NCBI GenBank assembly: GCA_004794785.1
Contig: SJOL01006484.1
Span: forward strand, 920,221-984,220
Source of the DNA: Opisthorchis felineus
Taxonomy: Eukaryota; Platyhelminthes; Trematoda; Opisthorchiida; Opisthorchiidae
DNA length: 64,000 nt
Direction: 5' to 3'
A program made the translations under genes and the position numbers. The notes below the pieces were generated by a model, which was given only the letters and a program-made list of their open reading frames with translations, was not told the DNA's origin and searched no databases. Within the stretch, counting starts at the first letter, position 1. Each line of letters starts with the position of its first letter. Positions 11,512 through 24,065 of this stretch are shown in pieces.

Positions 11512-13171
11512 GTCAATGAAAAACTTGAATGAAAAAGGTGAAAGAGGAAGTCTTGTCTGACATTACTTGATGTAATGAACTCAGGCGAGAGATTTCCATA
11601 GACCTTCACAAGTCCACGGGAGTTGACATACAGTGCCTTACGGAGGGTCAGAAATTTATAGGGGGCATCGCTGCATAGACATCTTCATAGGGCCTGACGA
11701 CCCACAGATTCAAAGACAGCTTTCAAGTCAAAGAAGACCACTACTGTTTGTTACTGGAAGCGGTGTCCCTGTTCCGAAACCAGTCGGAGGGTGAATATGT
11801 GATCGATGCATCCTCTTACAGGAAGGAACCCAGCTTGGTTTTCACGGATCTGTCTATCCCTGTGTTCAGTCAGCTACGAAGGATATGACCAGAGAGCACC
11901 TTCGGTGCCACAGCTACCAGGCTGATGCCACGGTGGTTTTTACACGACATCCGCGTACACTTTTTGAAGATAGACATGACTGTCGATGTGCCCTATTCTG
12001 CAGGTACTCTCTATTCACTCGGTATAGCATCAATGAGTTTTTTCAGATGAATCACCTGGGGGTTTCCGCCATTTTGAAGGGGGCTGGATACAGACCGCCC
12101 GGTGCTGGTGCCTCCTCATGTTTCAGTACGGATATTTTGCACCTTATTTCCTCTTCTGACGAATGATTAAGGCATACATTCCATTGGCCTGTACGAGCTG
12201 TATCCGAAAGCTGTATTGCAGGAGGCAGCTAAACTGTCCCTCAAAGTGTTCGGTCCATCTTTCCAGTCGACGTGAATAATTGAGCCGCCTATTTCACTTA
12301 TCCTTTCACTGAGAGTCAACTTCTTTTGGCCGCTCGGCCCTACTGAGTGGTATGGGGCACGGCTGTTTCCGGTGGCAAAAGCCCATCAAAGCTCTTAGCG
12401 TTTCCTTACCCTCTTCACTATTTGGCGTTTGAGAGGTTTGCGTGCGCCATTGCACTCGTTGCCCGTTGATGGAGCCTTCCTGGAATTATTCGAGGCTAGC
12501 TATACGATGATATCCAGTGGTCAGTTAACCGTATTGGAGAAGTCGAACAGATAGGGCTGAATGCCGCTAGCATATCTCCTTTCATATTTTGCTGGTTTTC
12601 ATTCAAGTGATAGTTACCAATACTGTGCTGGTTTACTGTAGACAGCAGTTGAGCAAACTCAAATCGATACTGCTGAGCTACATTAGTTCTCCGAAGATGG
12701 ATTGACATGTTTTTTGCTGACTTGCAGGGGCCTGATGGTAAGCGAACTGTCAGGCGTGCTTGCACTATGGCGTGATCGGAGTCAAGTTGTGTGCCCCAGA
12801 AGAAACGGCGGTCTTGAATTGTGGTTCACCACCGGTGGCTGATAGCCATGTGATCCATTTGGGTCCATGGTTGATTTGAACTTGGTGGCCGCCAGGTTAC
12901 GCGATGCGAAAGTCATTGCAGGCCAGAAACAATTGATGATCAGCACGCATTTGGAGGAGTGGCCGTCCGTCGTCTGCGCGACGAGCATTAACCTCGAATC
13001 GACCACCCAGATGTGAATCCTAGGATCTCAGAAAAGCTACTTGGGCAATCAAATCGCCCGAAAGGATCGCAATGTCGGTGATTCTTGCTTGAAGAATGAA
13101 CCCGGAGAATTCTCGATAGGTAATATCTTTTTCATCGTTAGAGCTGCAGTCCGTTGAGGCATACGCCGACG

Positions 13172-13441
13172 CTACGAACAGGCACCGCTTTTTACGTCAT
13201 GTGGCATTTGGCTTGATAACCGAACGGCGCAAAGACGGCTGTCCAGTGGAATCCAGTCCATCAAAGCGCGTTCAGTTCTGGGGCTGAGTGTAACTCCCAC
13301 GCCATATAACAAATGAGTCATCGCTTCCGGGTCACCGGACACAGTGAGTGAAATGTGAAAGAGCTGAGTTCGTCCTGGGCGTTTTGAGAAGCATAACCAC
13401 GCTTGAATCTTCCATGCATATTTCAGAGACAAAGCATACAT
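13172..13441 (-). pseudogene. LINE AP-type endonuclease, N-terminal fragment
   Basis: An 89-codon minus-strand frame contains SGDPEAMTHLLYGVGV.LSPRTERAL.DWIPLDSRL.AVRLS, characteristic of the apurinic-type endonuclease of flatworm LINEs. The conserved catalytic aspartate/histidine blocks follow in other frames towards 12780, with LDSDHAIV at about 12770. It is continuous in order and strand with the reverse transcriptase region. Confidence 0.75.
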
Positions 13442-13450
13442 CTATTTTAA

Positions 13451-14397
13451 ATTAGTATAATGTCTCGACAAAGATTGCCTGTTCGCCAGTGGACGTTGAA
13501 AGCTCCTATGTAGAAAGGATCTCGCGGATTTAACAAGGTGTTATTCAGTTTATTGTTAGTGGGCAGTGGGGTGCATGAGGCACATCAGTCGGAAAACTGA
13601 CAATCAAATGACCCAGTAACGCTCGCTTATGTGGTGGTAAGGGTTTGTGGAGGGACGTAGGTGGATAAAGAACTGTGCAGGCAAATGGTGCTTCCAGGTT
13701 GCCCAGACCTAGGGAGGAAGTCTGGTTGAGGAACCTCACCTTGAACTTTTAAATCAAAAGTTTGACTCACAAGGTAGGGAAGAATGTTGGGTTTTCTTCG
13801 GGGACCTTTCCCCTGAACCACGAGGTAGCGATTTTTAGAATTTTCTTTGGAGACCCTGCCCGGTGTCGATGACTCAATAGTCTGACCTGCTCGGCTGCAT
13901 GGGGCTGGCCTAACCCGAGGGCGCAGGGAATAGGGCATTACTACCTCGCTCATAATGCACCTTTTGAGCAGCAGCAGACTCTGGTTTTAAATGTATTTCG
14001 ACCTTACTGAGTAGTGCGCTAGTGGTCACGGTCAACCGTTGGGCAATCGGAATGTGCGATTTTTGGGGCTGACCTTTTCTAACCCGTCCTTCGTCGGGTG
14101 AAGGCAGCATAGCCGCTCCCATGAATATGGACATGCTAGTCACCTGGGGGAAACACCTTACTGCCTTCACACTCCCATCACAGAGGACAGTACGACTTTA
14201 CCCCCAGACCGCCTCGTAGCACGGTTACTCGTAGTACGGGGTCTCGCTGCTCTTGGTCTGACTACTACTCCCCTTTGGTCTTCCTGGCATGGTTGCACCT
14301 TGTGGAACGAAGTCCTAGCCAGCGTAGCCCGTGAGATCATTGCAGCACTCTAGCTCGACCACCATGTCATGGTGGCAACTTTAGTTCTGTCAAGAAG
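13451..14397. other. Repeat-derived flank of the LINE
   Basis: No gene supported. Around 13640-13760 a weak copy of SINE family 2 may be present on the minus strand (shared CCAGGTTGCCCA and flanks). Overlapping minus-strand frames at 13627-14170 could be LINE 5' leader, but I see no domain in them. Confidence 0.35.
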
Positions 14398-14787
14398 GTC
14401 AGATTCTTGAAAATAACCCGTGAGTGCCCGGAACCTACTGGGACCCTAAAACTTCACCAAAATCCCATTTGGGAAGCCGGAAATCATCCAGGACAGTCAA
14501 TTATTCAATCAATTCAGCAAAAGCCGATGAATGTTCAGGCACGCCACAGATGCACGACCGACTATGATAAGTGTTCAGGCATTTCGTAGAAGCACTTCGA
14601 TGTTGATTGGTCTTCACTAAACGCCTATCAGACAGCCTGTATCAATGTCAAAAAAGCGCCCATTAAATAGTACCGGTCCGTTTTAACTTTTGTGCTCACT
14701 TGTTACAATAAAGCTATCGTGTTCTTTGTTGGCGAGTCTTTTCCCGGCACTAAGGCACTGGAGTGGGGACAGCAGATAGATATAACA
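14398..14787 (-). repeat. Solo-LTR-like repeat, copy A
   Basis: About 390 bp matching 21966-22362 in the opposite orientation, end to end. Read on the minus strand it begins TGTTATATCT, has a TATA-like ATTTAA box about 130 bases in, and ends CTTGACA, so it has the TG...CA termini of an LTR. Shared words include GATAGGCGTTTAGTGAAGACCA and CCCAAATGGGAT. No coding region adjoins it and no clear target-site duplication was found, so solo LTR is an inference. Confidence 0.6.
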
Positions 14788-15445
14788 AGGTCACTTGAAA
14801 CTGTTGACTCTGTACATCCAAGTATGTAGCAGCAAAGGAAAATACAGTTGTCAGATGTGTCTGCGAACCCCACTAGTTCCATTCGACCGCACAAAACAGC
14901 TCACAGGATGATGAAAAACCGAACGGAGTGGCACAACCCACAGTAAACTGGAGTGGAATGATCGGTCGAAACACTTCGATCTGACCAAAAGACCGCATCC
15001 GAAAAGTACAAATTGGGTTTATGGGGTTGCTGCAATTCTTCGTTCGAAATTTCCATGCGAACATTTTACTAGCGTTCACCTGCACATGAGCGCTCGGTGG
15101 CCCACGTTCATCTGCTTGGTTTATATTGTATATTTTGGTACAACCACAGACAGACTGATACAAGCAATGATCTGTTGAGTTTTTCCGTTTGACAAGTGGC
15201 AATAAAAGTGCCCCTCGCCTTTGATCCGCCTGCTTGCAGCTGATTCACTGGTGGGATTATGGAGGATAACCTTCCCAATAAAGCTGCACGGGCCTCCTAA
15301 AAGTACTTTATCTCTGCGCAGGTCAGCAATAAATTGCCACTCTCATTACGGATCAATATTTCCTGGTGAACAGTCCAATGAATTTTGCTATAAGGGATCA
15401 GCACAATGCAGAAAGAATGCTGAAGAAGTAAAATTGCAAACGTAC

Positions 15446-15651
15446 CATCCAACGATAGCCCCACATAACTGGCTTTGCGGGGCTGCCATGATTGACTAGA
15501 AACTCGCGCAAGTTCGACAAAAAGGTATATGTGTCGTCATCTGCTTTTAAGAAATAATCGTACTCATCAGCTATCCGATGTACTGCACGAAGGATTTTCC
15601 GCATCTTCACCCACAAGTGTCCACGTACCTCCGGCTCAGTCATGTTGAGAA
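15446..15651 (-). CDS. C1GALT1: Core-1 beta-1,3-galactosyltransferase, exon 2 (partial gene)
   Basis: This 206-bp exon encodes residues 109-177 and carries the family signature: YDYFLKADDDTYTFLSNLR, whose DDD (about residues 146-148) binds the Mn/UDP-galactose complex. Downstream comes KPVMWGYRW, equivalent to the 'PIYFG' strand of T-synthase. NMT near its start is a possible N-glycosylation site. The acceptor is TTCTTCTGCATTTCCAG and the donor ATG|GTACGT. Entry needs two bases to complete a codon begun by exon 1; exit is phase 0, as exon 3 requires. In animals the enzyme adds galactose to Ser/Thr-linked GalNAc in the Golgi, converting Tn to core 1. It is the strongest coding call in the window. 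Confidence 0.9.
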
Positions 15652-15799
15652 CTGGAAATGCAGAAGAAACATGGCGCTGACAAAACAATATTTAGGATAA
15701 ACAAACCATCTGAACAACGAAACATACGTATATCATATGGGACTTGCATGGCTTGCATGCCAACAATAGACTGGTGGTAGCGAAACCATTTTTGCCAGT

Positions 15800-18700
15800 C
15801 AATTAGCAAGTGGGCGGCATGACCCTAAGCCGGCCAAAAAAACTAGTTAAAGGTGAAACCATCAGTTTGGTGAATCCGAATCTGTTGAAAAGCCAAGATG
15901 ACGTCTTACTATCAAATCTGCAACCTAGAAAAGAAAGTTGTCTCAGAATGGACATCAATAAGAGAATAACCCATTCAAGCACCAAACACTCCGATGTCAC
16001 TGAGGTCTGCACAGCACCTTGCAGGTGAGTGGTGGAATGAGGGTGACTACCGAGCTTACGATAATGAAATGACGGTTACCTTGTGTAGACACATACGATG
16101 CCTCTGACCATGTGCAAAACGACTAAAACTTTAGGAGAGTACGAGCTACTGCAAATGATAGTGCCTGTTGGAAGATATGCCGAAACCAAGAGAATTCAGG
16201 TGATATTGATGGCACACAAAAACGTCACTGTGCGTCATGATCGGACAAAAATATGCTGGAGGAGACCAATCTGAGTTTAATTTTGGAGACAAAGTATTTA
16301 ATACTACCATTTAACCTAGTAAAGAGACTAGATGCGGGACTTCCTTCTCGTTAGTAACTGGTGTATCAAAGTATTTCTGGGAGAATTATACGGATCGTTT
16401 TTCTGATGGTGGGGCACGTTTTAAGCTCTGCTCTCAAACAAACCGCTATCTGCAGTCATACTTTTGCTACCTGAGCAAACTCTTTCTGTATTACTCTATT
16501 ACTATTCTACACAACCACACACTTTGGCAGAATTGAGTAGTGTCTTCGACCTCGTCCGGCGGAACGCATCGCAATTTAGATGCAACAGCGTACGAATCAG
16601 CCAGGCCGACCACATCCAAATAAAAATTCAAATCTGGGGGCAAGCGCACGATCGATAACTACCTCAGCGATAGCCCGTCGTCAACTTGGAAGTGGGAGTG
16701 TGTCGATCCGGAGCTGCGTTCCCCATTGTGTAAAGTTAAGGTGCCAGAGTTTGCTCAATCCAATGCTATCAGGGAATGGAAACCAGAACTGTGTGAGCAG
16801 AAGTACTCGTTGACACTCCGTTAGTGAGTGGACCGCATTTGACGTCCTGATAGTAAACACTCTTGTTCTGTTTTATTTATCTGACACTGTTCTGTGGTAT
16901 ACCGCGATATCCGTGTATCGTGCAACAGATCATTTACGTGTGCTTCCTTCAATTTTTTTTGAAGTAAACAAATTGGCAGTGGTCCTTCTGGAAACACGAT
17001 GGCTGGTGGTAGATATATTTGACGTTGAAATTAGCAGGGTTGTAGGAATGATTATTTGACCCACATAATTGTGTCAGGTTTGTGTTGCGTAAGAATGACT
17101 GAATGATGGTTCATGAGTCACAGAAGTAGCTTGCTAAGCAGCGACAGCCTCACCTTCAGTCGGTACCCGTTGTTCTCTGTTATCGGCGCCATTTTCATCG
17201 ACTTTAAACACAAAGCCAAACCAACGGTGACCAGACCGGTCAGGTGTGTGTCTGAGGTGCAGATTGGCGGTGAACAAAAAGATCCACAACTTGCACACAG
17301 AACGACAAACTTGAGTGGCTGGAATCCGAGATGGATTTCCCGGCCAACAGCGATTGAGGCACTGGACTGACGTACACGACTGGTAAACAACTGCCAATTC
17401 GTGCCATCTGGACTTCGACGGTCTTGAAGTAGCTTGGTGCCATTCTTGTAAGGGCGCTTTGTCGTATTGCTACAATCGGGTGAGCACAACATATGTAACT
17501 GTGTGCAACTGTCCCGAATTTGTGAAGCCTATAATTCACCCAGAACATCTACTGGATGGTGTAAGTAAGCGACACGCACTTTTATGTCCTCTACACTTAT
17601 TGGTGTGATGTTGTTGGACTTAACTCTTAGAAAGTGGATTGCATAACATCTTTTGATAGGAAAAGAAAGAACAAAGTGAATCCAGCGTAATGGCATCCTT
17701 TGTTCATTAGATTAGAATTTGGACACATCCACGACTAGAACTGCATAAACCATGAATGTTCAAAATAAGTGCAAAACAAGAACAAGTACACTCGCATCTC
17801 AAGAAACATCACCTACGTCTTCACACACTGAGAGCACACTGATGTATCCGGAATGAACCATCTTGGTTGGTGCGAGTTTAACTTAACTATGCGGCGTGTA
17901 TTAACATGCGATTGCCACTATGTTGAATTGAAAAAAATCTACCGAACACTTTGCTTCGATGTATTCCACGTTTGAAATAGCGCATTTCTCCCGTGCATTT
18001 GCACCGACAGTGCGGATTTTCCAAAGCGGAACAAGCCTCATTGAAGTCAGCACAAAAATATGTCTTATCGACCCAGTCCCCGTAGCTCAAACTTCTACAG
18101 TTGTTAACCACAACCTGGAAGAGTAGTGGACACAAATGGGTCCTTGACGTGATGCAGACGATTTTATCTTTTTTGTAGTTTTGACAGGACATGCAGCAAA
18201 CAAGCTGCCTTGTAGTTAGTTGGGGTCAATTTTCAAACTTTTGCTCCGTAAGAAAGGTTGTTTTAGAACTAGATGGTTTCGGGATTTGTAGATTCCGCGC
18301 TCACCCTCGTCTGAACAGTTGTCCTCCTGTATTGGAGCAATCATTCTGGTGAGCCCACACCAAAGGGGGGAAGCAATGGACTTCAGTTTCGCTTTCATTA
18401 GGGCTCATTAGCAGTGTATATCATTGGCCGTGCCGAGGTTTGAACTCCTTGGTTCATGACTCCATTTTCGCCCACTGCTTGATGTGAAGACAAGTGGCAT
18501 ATGATACCATACCTGGTCATTCAGTGAACCGCAATCCTGATTTTTCCTCAAAAAATGGAAAAAAAATTGACCAAAAATCCTTGCAATGATCATAATTCCG
18601 CATTATTCTAACTGTCCTTACAATTCTGCACATATACTACTGGCTCAAAAGTTGTGATTAGTAACACCTTCTTGAATAAAAACGAGGAAATTTTAGTCTG

Positions 18701-21700
18701 GATCGGTTAATTTTTAACCAAACAATACGAGGCGTTTTGGTGGGTAGTCTTGTGCCTTTCGTGAAAGAAATTTTTGTTAGAAGATGGCGTGTTGCTTGAC
18801 TTGTTAACTGGAGACCTGCCTCAATCTGTTCATGCCAAATAATATGCACTTTTAAATCCATGACGTTACAATCCAGTTCCGTAATGTGCATCAATCGATC
18901 GCCTTGTCCCAAATTACTTCACACTAATAATATTCAGTAAAGATGAATGTACAGTCTGTAAATGGCATACGATCAAAAAGACGAGATGAACGTTTGCGAC
19001 AAAGCCTTGCACGGAAGGATTACATGCATAATCAAAGATTTCCACCCTGCTTAAGCAATTTGACAATACCACACAACCTGGAATTTTCAACCAAGGACTG
19101 TAAAATTGCAATGTGCAATTGGTACACGTGTCTGATAAATCTGATCATTCCATCGTACCACACTGCTAGGTAAGTCGCACTAATACGCTGACAAAAGGCC
19201 CGATTAGGCGGTATTAGCAAAAGTTCAGGGCAAACTGACTTGGACCGATTGATTGAATGATACCTGAGAACAGTCCACTTTGATGTACCTGGGCGACAGG
19301 TTGTCTAACTTGGCGCGGCAGCGTAAGGCTTTTAACAAGGTTGTTCGGTTTTGAAACGTATCGCATACTGTCTCGAAAGTGCTGTTCATCATGATGGGCT
19401 TAGCACAGGCCACTGTGCAGTTGTTGACGGATAGTGTGCATGTTTTAGTCTCAATGCTCCACCCGATTCATTGGGTGGAATATTATCAAACACTCAGTTC
19501 ATCAACGTTCTCAGCTGAGGAAATGCGTAAACGGGGACCCGAAAATGGCCATTCCCATAGTATGCCACTAAAACCATATAACATGATCAATCAAGTCTTG
19601 TTTATTCATATCAAGAGAGTACAGCGAGAGCTCGGCTTACTTTCTTTTCATATGGTGCTCACCGTGGCCATACGCAACATCTACATCGTGCCATCAACAA
19701 GACCCAGAAAATACGAGTAATGCACAACTTGACCAATACCCGAGGAACCCCTAGACTTGCCCGAGCTATAAACAGCGGCCGAATGGATTGGGAATTCGTC
19801 GTCTAAGTGCTGGGTTGTTGACCAGAGTTCTGTGTCCAAAAGTAATACAAACGCTGGATTGGTGCTGAATGCAGATACACAGAATTTCAAATGTGTTATA
19901 TTTTTAGCACACTCTCACTAGCTAGATTCCACCACAATGCGCTCCAAAACTGAATCAAATCAGCCAAGGTTTTGTGAAAAATTCGGTTTCAAAACTTTCA
20001 CCGAAAATTGCTATACAAAGCAGACTTGGCAGGGTATTCTAAGCTCATGTAAAATAACTGAAAAAAGCTTTGCTGTTCGATCAAGTTGCAGGTTATGCAC
20101 CAAACAATTACTCTCCGCTGATCCTCTACTGGAAAAATCTTTCCTGGAGAAGATAAAAATTGGTCGCCCCTGCGTTGGGAGCTGTTACTACTAGGGGGCG
20201 CTGTGTCCATGAAAAGCGTGGTATGAAATTGCAAAGGTAAGTGCTCTCTTCAAAATCAAGAGTTCTGCTACCGATATTAATCAAATAGTCATCAAGGGTT
20301 GTCAAATTTTCTGGTGGCTTGGCCAAATCATCTAAAACATCTACGGCCTCTTCCGGGAAATCATTGGCTCTTTTCATTGCCCGTTCCGTCAGCGTGCTGA
20401 CCAAGTAAAGCAACCCTTTTACTGAACTTCTTCCATGTCATTGGCCGTAACTCAGCTTTGATTATGGAAGTCATTCATGCACTGAAGGTCCGTGTCTGAT
20501 CAATGACAAATATGCAAACATTTGAACCTACCATACAATGCTTAATTTGGTAATATGCGTCCAACACGCATAGAAAATGCAGTACCATCATCCCCGCCTA
20601 CATCGAACAAGCGAAATTTACTTTGATGTTCGAGGAAATATGAAAACCAGGTTTTTCTAAACATAGCACAGTGGCTGAGGCCCATACCGTGTTTCAGGAT
20701 AAAAGTATCGAGCGACAGCCATGCTGCTGAATATCGAGTCTGGGCGGCTGCAAATCAAGCCATCCAAAAAGTTGGCTCATTCTCACGAAGAAGAGAGCCG
20801 AAGTAAGTAAATAGCAACTTGCAGTGTATAAGAAGTTCCCTTACCGACTTTTTCATAATGTGGTCTATTTGGTCGCGAGAATCGATCAGTATAGAAAAAA
20901 CGGTGTAACAGGTACTCGCTGCTCTTCGGTTCCATGCATACAGTGACCACATCCAGTGGTTGCAGCTGAAATAATGTGTCTGAGGGCAAAAGGAACAGTT
21001 CGATGTTGTCTAGAGAAACAGTGGGATGAGCTGTGTAGTTGTTTAGTTGAAAGCTTACTACAATACCATTCATTTCTATGTACAGTTTCGCTGGTAAGGT
21101 GTTTTATTTACCCGGTGGGAATATCCCTGCCCATTCATGCCCTCCTGTCGAAATTACACTAGAATATTTAAGTGGCCTGGTTGTTTTCCAAAACACCTGT
21201 GACTTCCAAATCTGAAGCAAATGTACAAGTAGCGTAAACGGGCTCAAGCCATCGACCTTCTGACGGCGGGATGGGTGATCTACCCATTGAATTACCGTGA
21301 AAGGTCGGGCTTCGACAAGTTTATGCATCTGAACTTTACAGCTGATTCGCCGCACCTATACCAAATGGAAGGAAAACTGATATCAGTCAAGTCAATCACG
21401 GCTCATTATTTGTCCTCCACAGTGAGCAGGAAGTTGATATCGTCCAAATGTCCGAAGAGAGCTGGTGTAAATTATTAGAAAGTGGAGGGGGATTTGACAG
21501 ATCATGAAATGATAAGTTCAGCATGAACAAAAAGGTACCCTTGAGATTGGCGGCACAGAGTTCCCGCATTCTGCGTTACAAACAAGCACCATCGTCATTG
21601 TTCTTCTGGAATGCTTAACGCCGATGCCTTCATATCTTTCCAACATAAGTTCCTACCTTAGGAGTGCATGGAAAAGTAAACCAGTTAAATCGCAGTCGAA

Positions 21701-21960
21701 TGCATACTCCCCCACAGAAAGCGAAAACCAGCCTTCAGTTAAAGGTGGTGGATACCTCATCGATTCACCAGCCAGATGGAAAGTCTTTAGGCTGTTTTTT
21801 GAAGAGTGGACAACAACCCATTGCTTGCCGTGGACATTCTTCATCCGAGTTTCCTCGCAAGACTGTGCCTTTTTTGGGATCACTGGACCCGATACCTTAG
21901 GAACTGCTGACTAATGTGCTCGTTCAAGCCACAAGAAACTCACTAACGCGGATGCTAAAT
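15800..21960. other. Intronic sequence without a recognised gene
   Basis: Many 60-125-codon frames overlap on both strands. A few have splice-like borders: minus 17154-17289 (donor GAAG|GTGAGG), minus 17887-18114 (cysteine-rich, acceptor CTCTTCCAG), minus about 20270-20397 (acidic helical). None connects in phase to another or to a family that I recognise, so none is called as a gene. Confidence 0.35.
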
Positions 21961-21965
21961 CTTCC

Positions 21966-22362
21966 TGTGTTATATCTGACTGCTGTTCCCGCTCTGGTGC
22001 CTAGTGCCGGAAAAAGACTCGCTGACAAAGAACGCAACAAGCGAGTGCATGCAAGTGTAAAAGTTACAACGGCCTCGCGCTATTTAAAGGGCACTTTTTG
22101 ACATTGATCCAGGCTGTCTGATAGGCGTTTAGTGAAGACCAGTCAACATCGACTGTGCTTCTATGAGATGCTCGAATACTGATCATAGTCGGTCGTGCTT
22201 CTGTGGCGTGCCTGAACACTTATCGGCTTTTGCTAAACTGATTGAGTGCTTGACTGGCCTGGATTCTTGTCGGCTTCCCAAATGGGATTGTGGTGAAGTT
22301 TTAGAGTCTCAGTAGGTTCCGGGAATTCAGGGGTTATTTTCGAGATTCTGACCTTACTGACA
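21966..22362 (+). repeat. Solo-LTR-like repeat, copy B
   Basis: About 395 bp, the inverted partner of 14398-14787. It starts TGTGTTATATCTG, has TATTTAAAGGGC as a candidate TATA box at about 22080, and ends CTTACTGACA. Several small indels and point changes separate it from copy A. No internal retroelement coding sequence follows it. Confidence 0.6.
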
Positions 22363-23871
22363 TTCTCTCGCTGGACAATCATTTAGTCCATTGGCGTCCT
22401 ATTTGGCCTCTTTTTTAAGCCTAATATGTACCCACGTTCTACACATTTTGAGATAGTGACAATGTACCTTACTGATTTCCAATCTCCGTTTATTATTTTT
22501 CAGTGTTAAGTACTTCACGAATCCCCAACCCAGCCTAACTGGATTGACAAGAAACGGAAGCTGCTAAGCGTCCAAAATTTGGAGCTTGCAAGCATCTTTA
22601 TTGCGATTGTGGTAGCGCTTACTGATGCTGATTTGTGCCGCTTGAACATAATAAGTCTATCGATATCTGAAAGCTGGTGTCATAACGACGAAATCTGCTC
22701 GTTGTTTAGTTCTGTTCGGAAAACAACTTTGCTGTCGATCGTTTGCAAACACACATATGTCAAGTTTGGGTGCAGTTATGACAAACGATAGACCACCTAC
22801 ATCCACCCTACTGTTCCTGGGTGGTCTTGGATTGTAAGTCACAGGTTGCTGAGAGTTAACTTTGAGTAAAGACCAATACCGAGTAATCGCTCCAATATCA
22901 TATTCGAGGGTTTTGAGGTTGTTTATCATCCACCTGTTCATACAATCAATGAATGAAACCAATGAAATATTATGCACGTGATAAACGGATAGCCACTAGC
23001 CCACAAATCAGACATTAGTGTTGATCCTGATAGAAGTGGAATTCACTCAGAAACTCATTGAATGTAGGTCATTGTAAAGTTTGGAGGAGTGCTGTTTCAA
23101 AACTACAGAATTTCTATTGGATTTGCGAAGTCTCATGAAACCGTCCTTATGAGTGGACGGTTCATTACGTGAAGGCGCTTTAAGAAATGAGGATTATGTG
23201 TGGGTCAGTGTTTCCTTCGCATGTGTGTAATTCCACAAGAATGGTAGAATAGCTTGACCATCTCCACTGATGAAGGACAGACTACTTCTAAAGAGAGGTG
23301 GTTCTAAGAGGGGAGCAAACCGGTCACGCAGTTTGTGCAGTTTCTATCCGATAGACAGGGCCACGGCTTTGGCTACTCACAATGGCGACAACAGCGTGCA
23401 TTCATCTGGAAGCTGCCAAATTGATCACCAGTATTGCCAAAAATGTCATTGAACCAACGGGAGAGAGAGGATCAAAACCTTCGTGCTGCAGCCATTGGTG
23501 GTGGGAATAATCTATTCCGTGGAAGTGATATTTTTGGATGTCATATTATGCGGCATACTTGAATGTAAAAATTCGCAGAAAATAAAGGTTCAGGTGTTCA
23601 AAAACACCGTCGAATTTTTCCGATAAGTGTTTGGGAAGCGTCACATGTAATTCTGTTATTTTGGTTAGTTTTTATCTGGCTAATATTTTAATTAATTGGG
23701 TGAGGCGAAAATAATTCGCTTTCCTATTTGTCTGTGTCAAGCGAATCTGGATGCTGGCTGACAAACACCATAAGGCGACTGGAAAATTCTCCACCGAGCT
23801 CCTTTCACCTGAACATCTACTGGTTAACTGGCATTAGTTCGACCACAGGCTGACAAACAATCAAACTTCTC
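22363..23871. other. Intronic sequence without a recognised gene
   Basis: Two overlapping frames on opposite strands (22579-22791 plus, 22657-22977 minus) are similarly open, so neither is favoured. Nothing else recognised. Confidence 0.35.
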
Positions 23872-24065
23872 CCCATTTGCACACAAATTTGGTTTTGACA
23901 GGAGACTCAACTGAATCCAGCTGAGTCTCTGGTTTGTGATTGTCCAACTTCGGTTCAAGAAGAACATAAAGTTGGCGGAAACTCGGTGACTGCGCTTACC
24001 GAAACCGATCGAAGTCTGTCGAACAGTTTTCAGCAACCTTATGAGTAGTGTGATACGTCTAGAAA
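23872..24065 (+). repeat. Family FB repeat, copy 2
   Basis: Shares with other copies TTTGGTTTTGACAGGAGACTC, GTTCAAG.AGAACATAA, GGAAACTCGG.GACTGCGC and TTTTCAGCAACCTTATGAG, ending at ACGTCTAG. The ribozyme-like core is degenerate here (CTGATGA is missing). Confidence 0.65.

Larger units (their letters stand above)
10603..13450 (-). mobile_element. Decayed RTE-like non-LTR retrotransposon (LINE)
   Basis: Read on the minus strand, successive frames show an endonuclease region (about 13441-12780: LYGVGV.LSPR.ERAL.DWIP.DSR, then FFWGT.LDSDHAIV), a linker (12765-12496), then reverse transcriptase (11870-11155). The RT region has ENQAGFLPVRGCIDHIFTLR, VVVFFDLKA.F.S in place of the first catalytic block, and YTDNIGLLG where the family has YADD. 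A C-terminal region follows, with SNAEV, RLR..GH, and QWRAFIKAVSFNA before a stop at 10605-10603. Frameshifts and stops interrupt it throughout and the second catalytic aspartate of YADD is lost, so it is dead. The 5' end is uncertain. Family assignment is by recognised motifs; RTE rather than CR1 is inferred from the 'YLGS-I' type thumb. Confidence 0.85.
4818..15445 (-). other. Intron 2 of the galactosyltransferase gene (about 10.6 kb)
   Basis: Bounded by the donor GTACGT after exon 2 and the acceptor before exon 3, with phase 0 on both sides. It holds a Penelope-type ribozyme fragment (5.4 kb), a SINE (7.4 kb), a SINE and decayed LINE (10.3-13.45 kb) and a solo-LTR-like repeat (14.4 kb). 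No other gene could be supported inside it. Confidence 0.75.

Noticed and set aside
13545..14170. Minus-strand frames as a host gene or LINE ORF1
   Set aside because: Three overlapping frames, no domain, partly repeat-derived; called only as LINE flank.
17154..17289. Minus-strand exon-like segment with donor GAAG|GTGAGG
   Set aside because: All three frames are partly open and none continues in phase to another exon; no homology recognised.
20126..21073. Minus-strand frames that first suggested a dynein-heavy-chain-like exon series
   Set aside because: The resemblance is only helical, acidic composition; proposed exons did not chain in phase and they lie inside another gene's intron.
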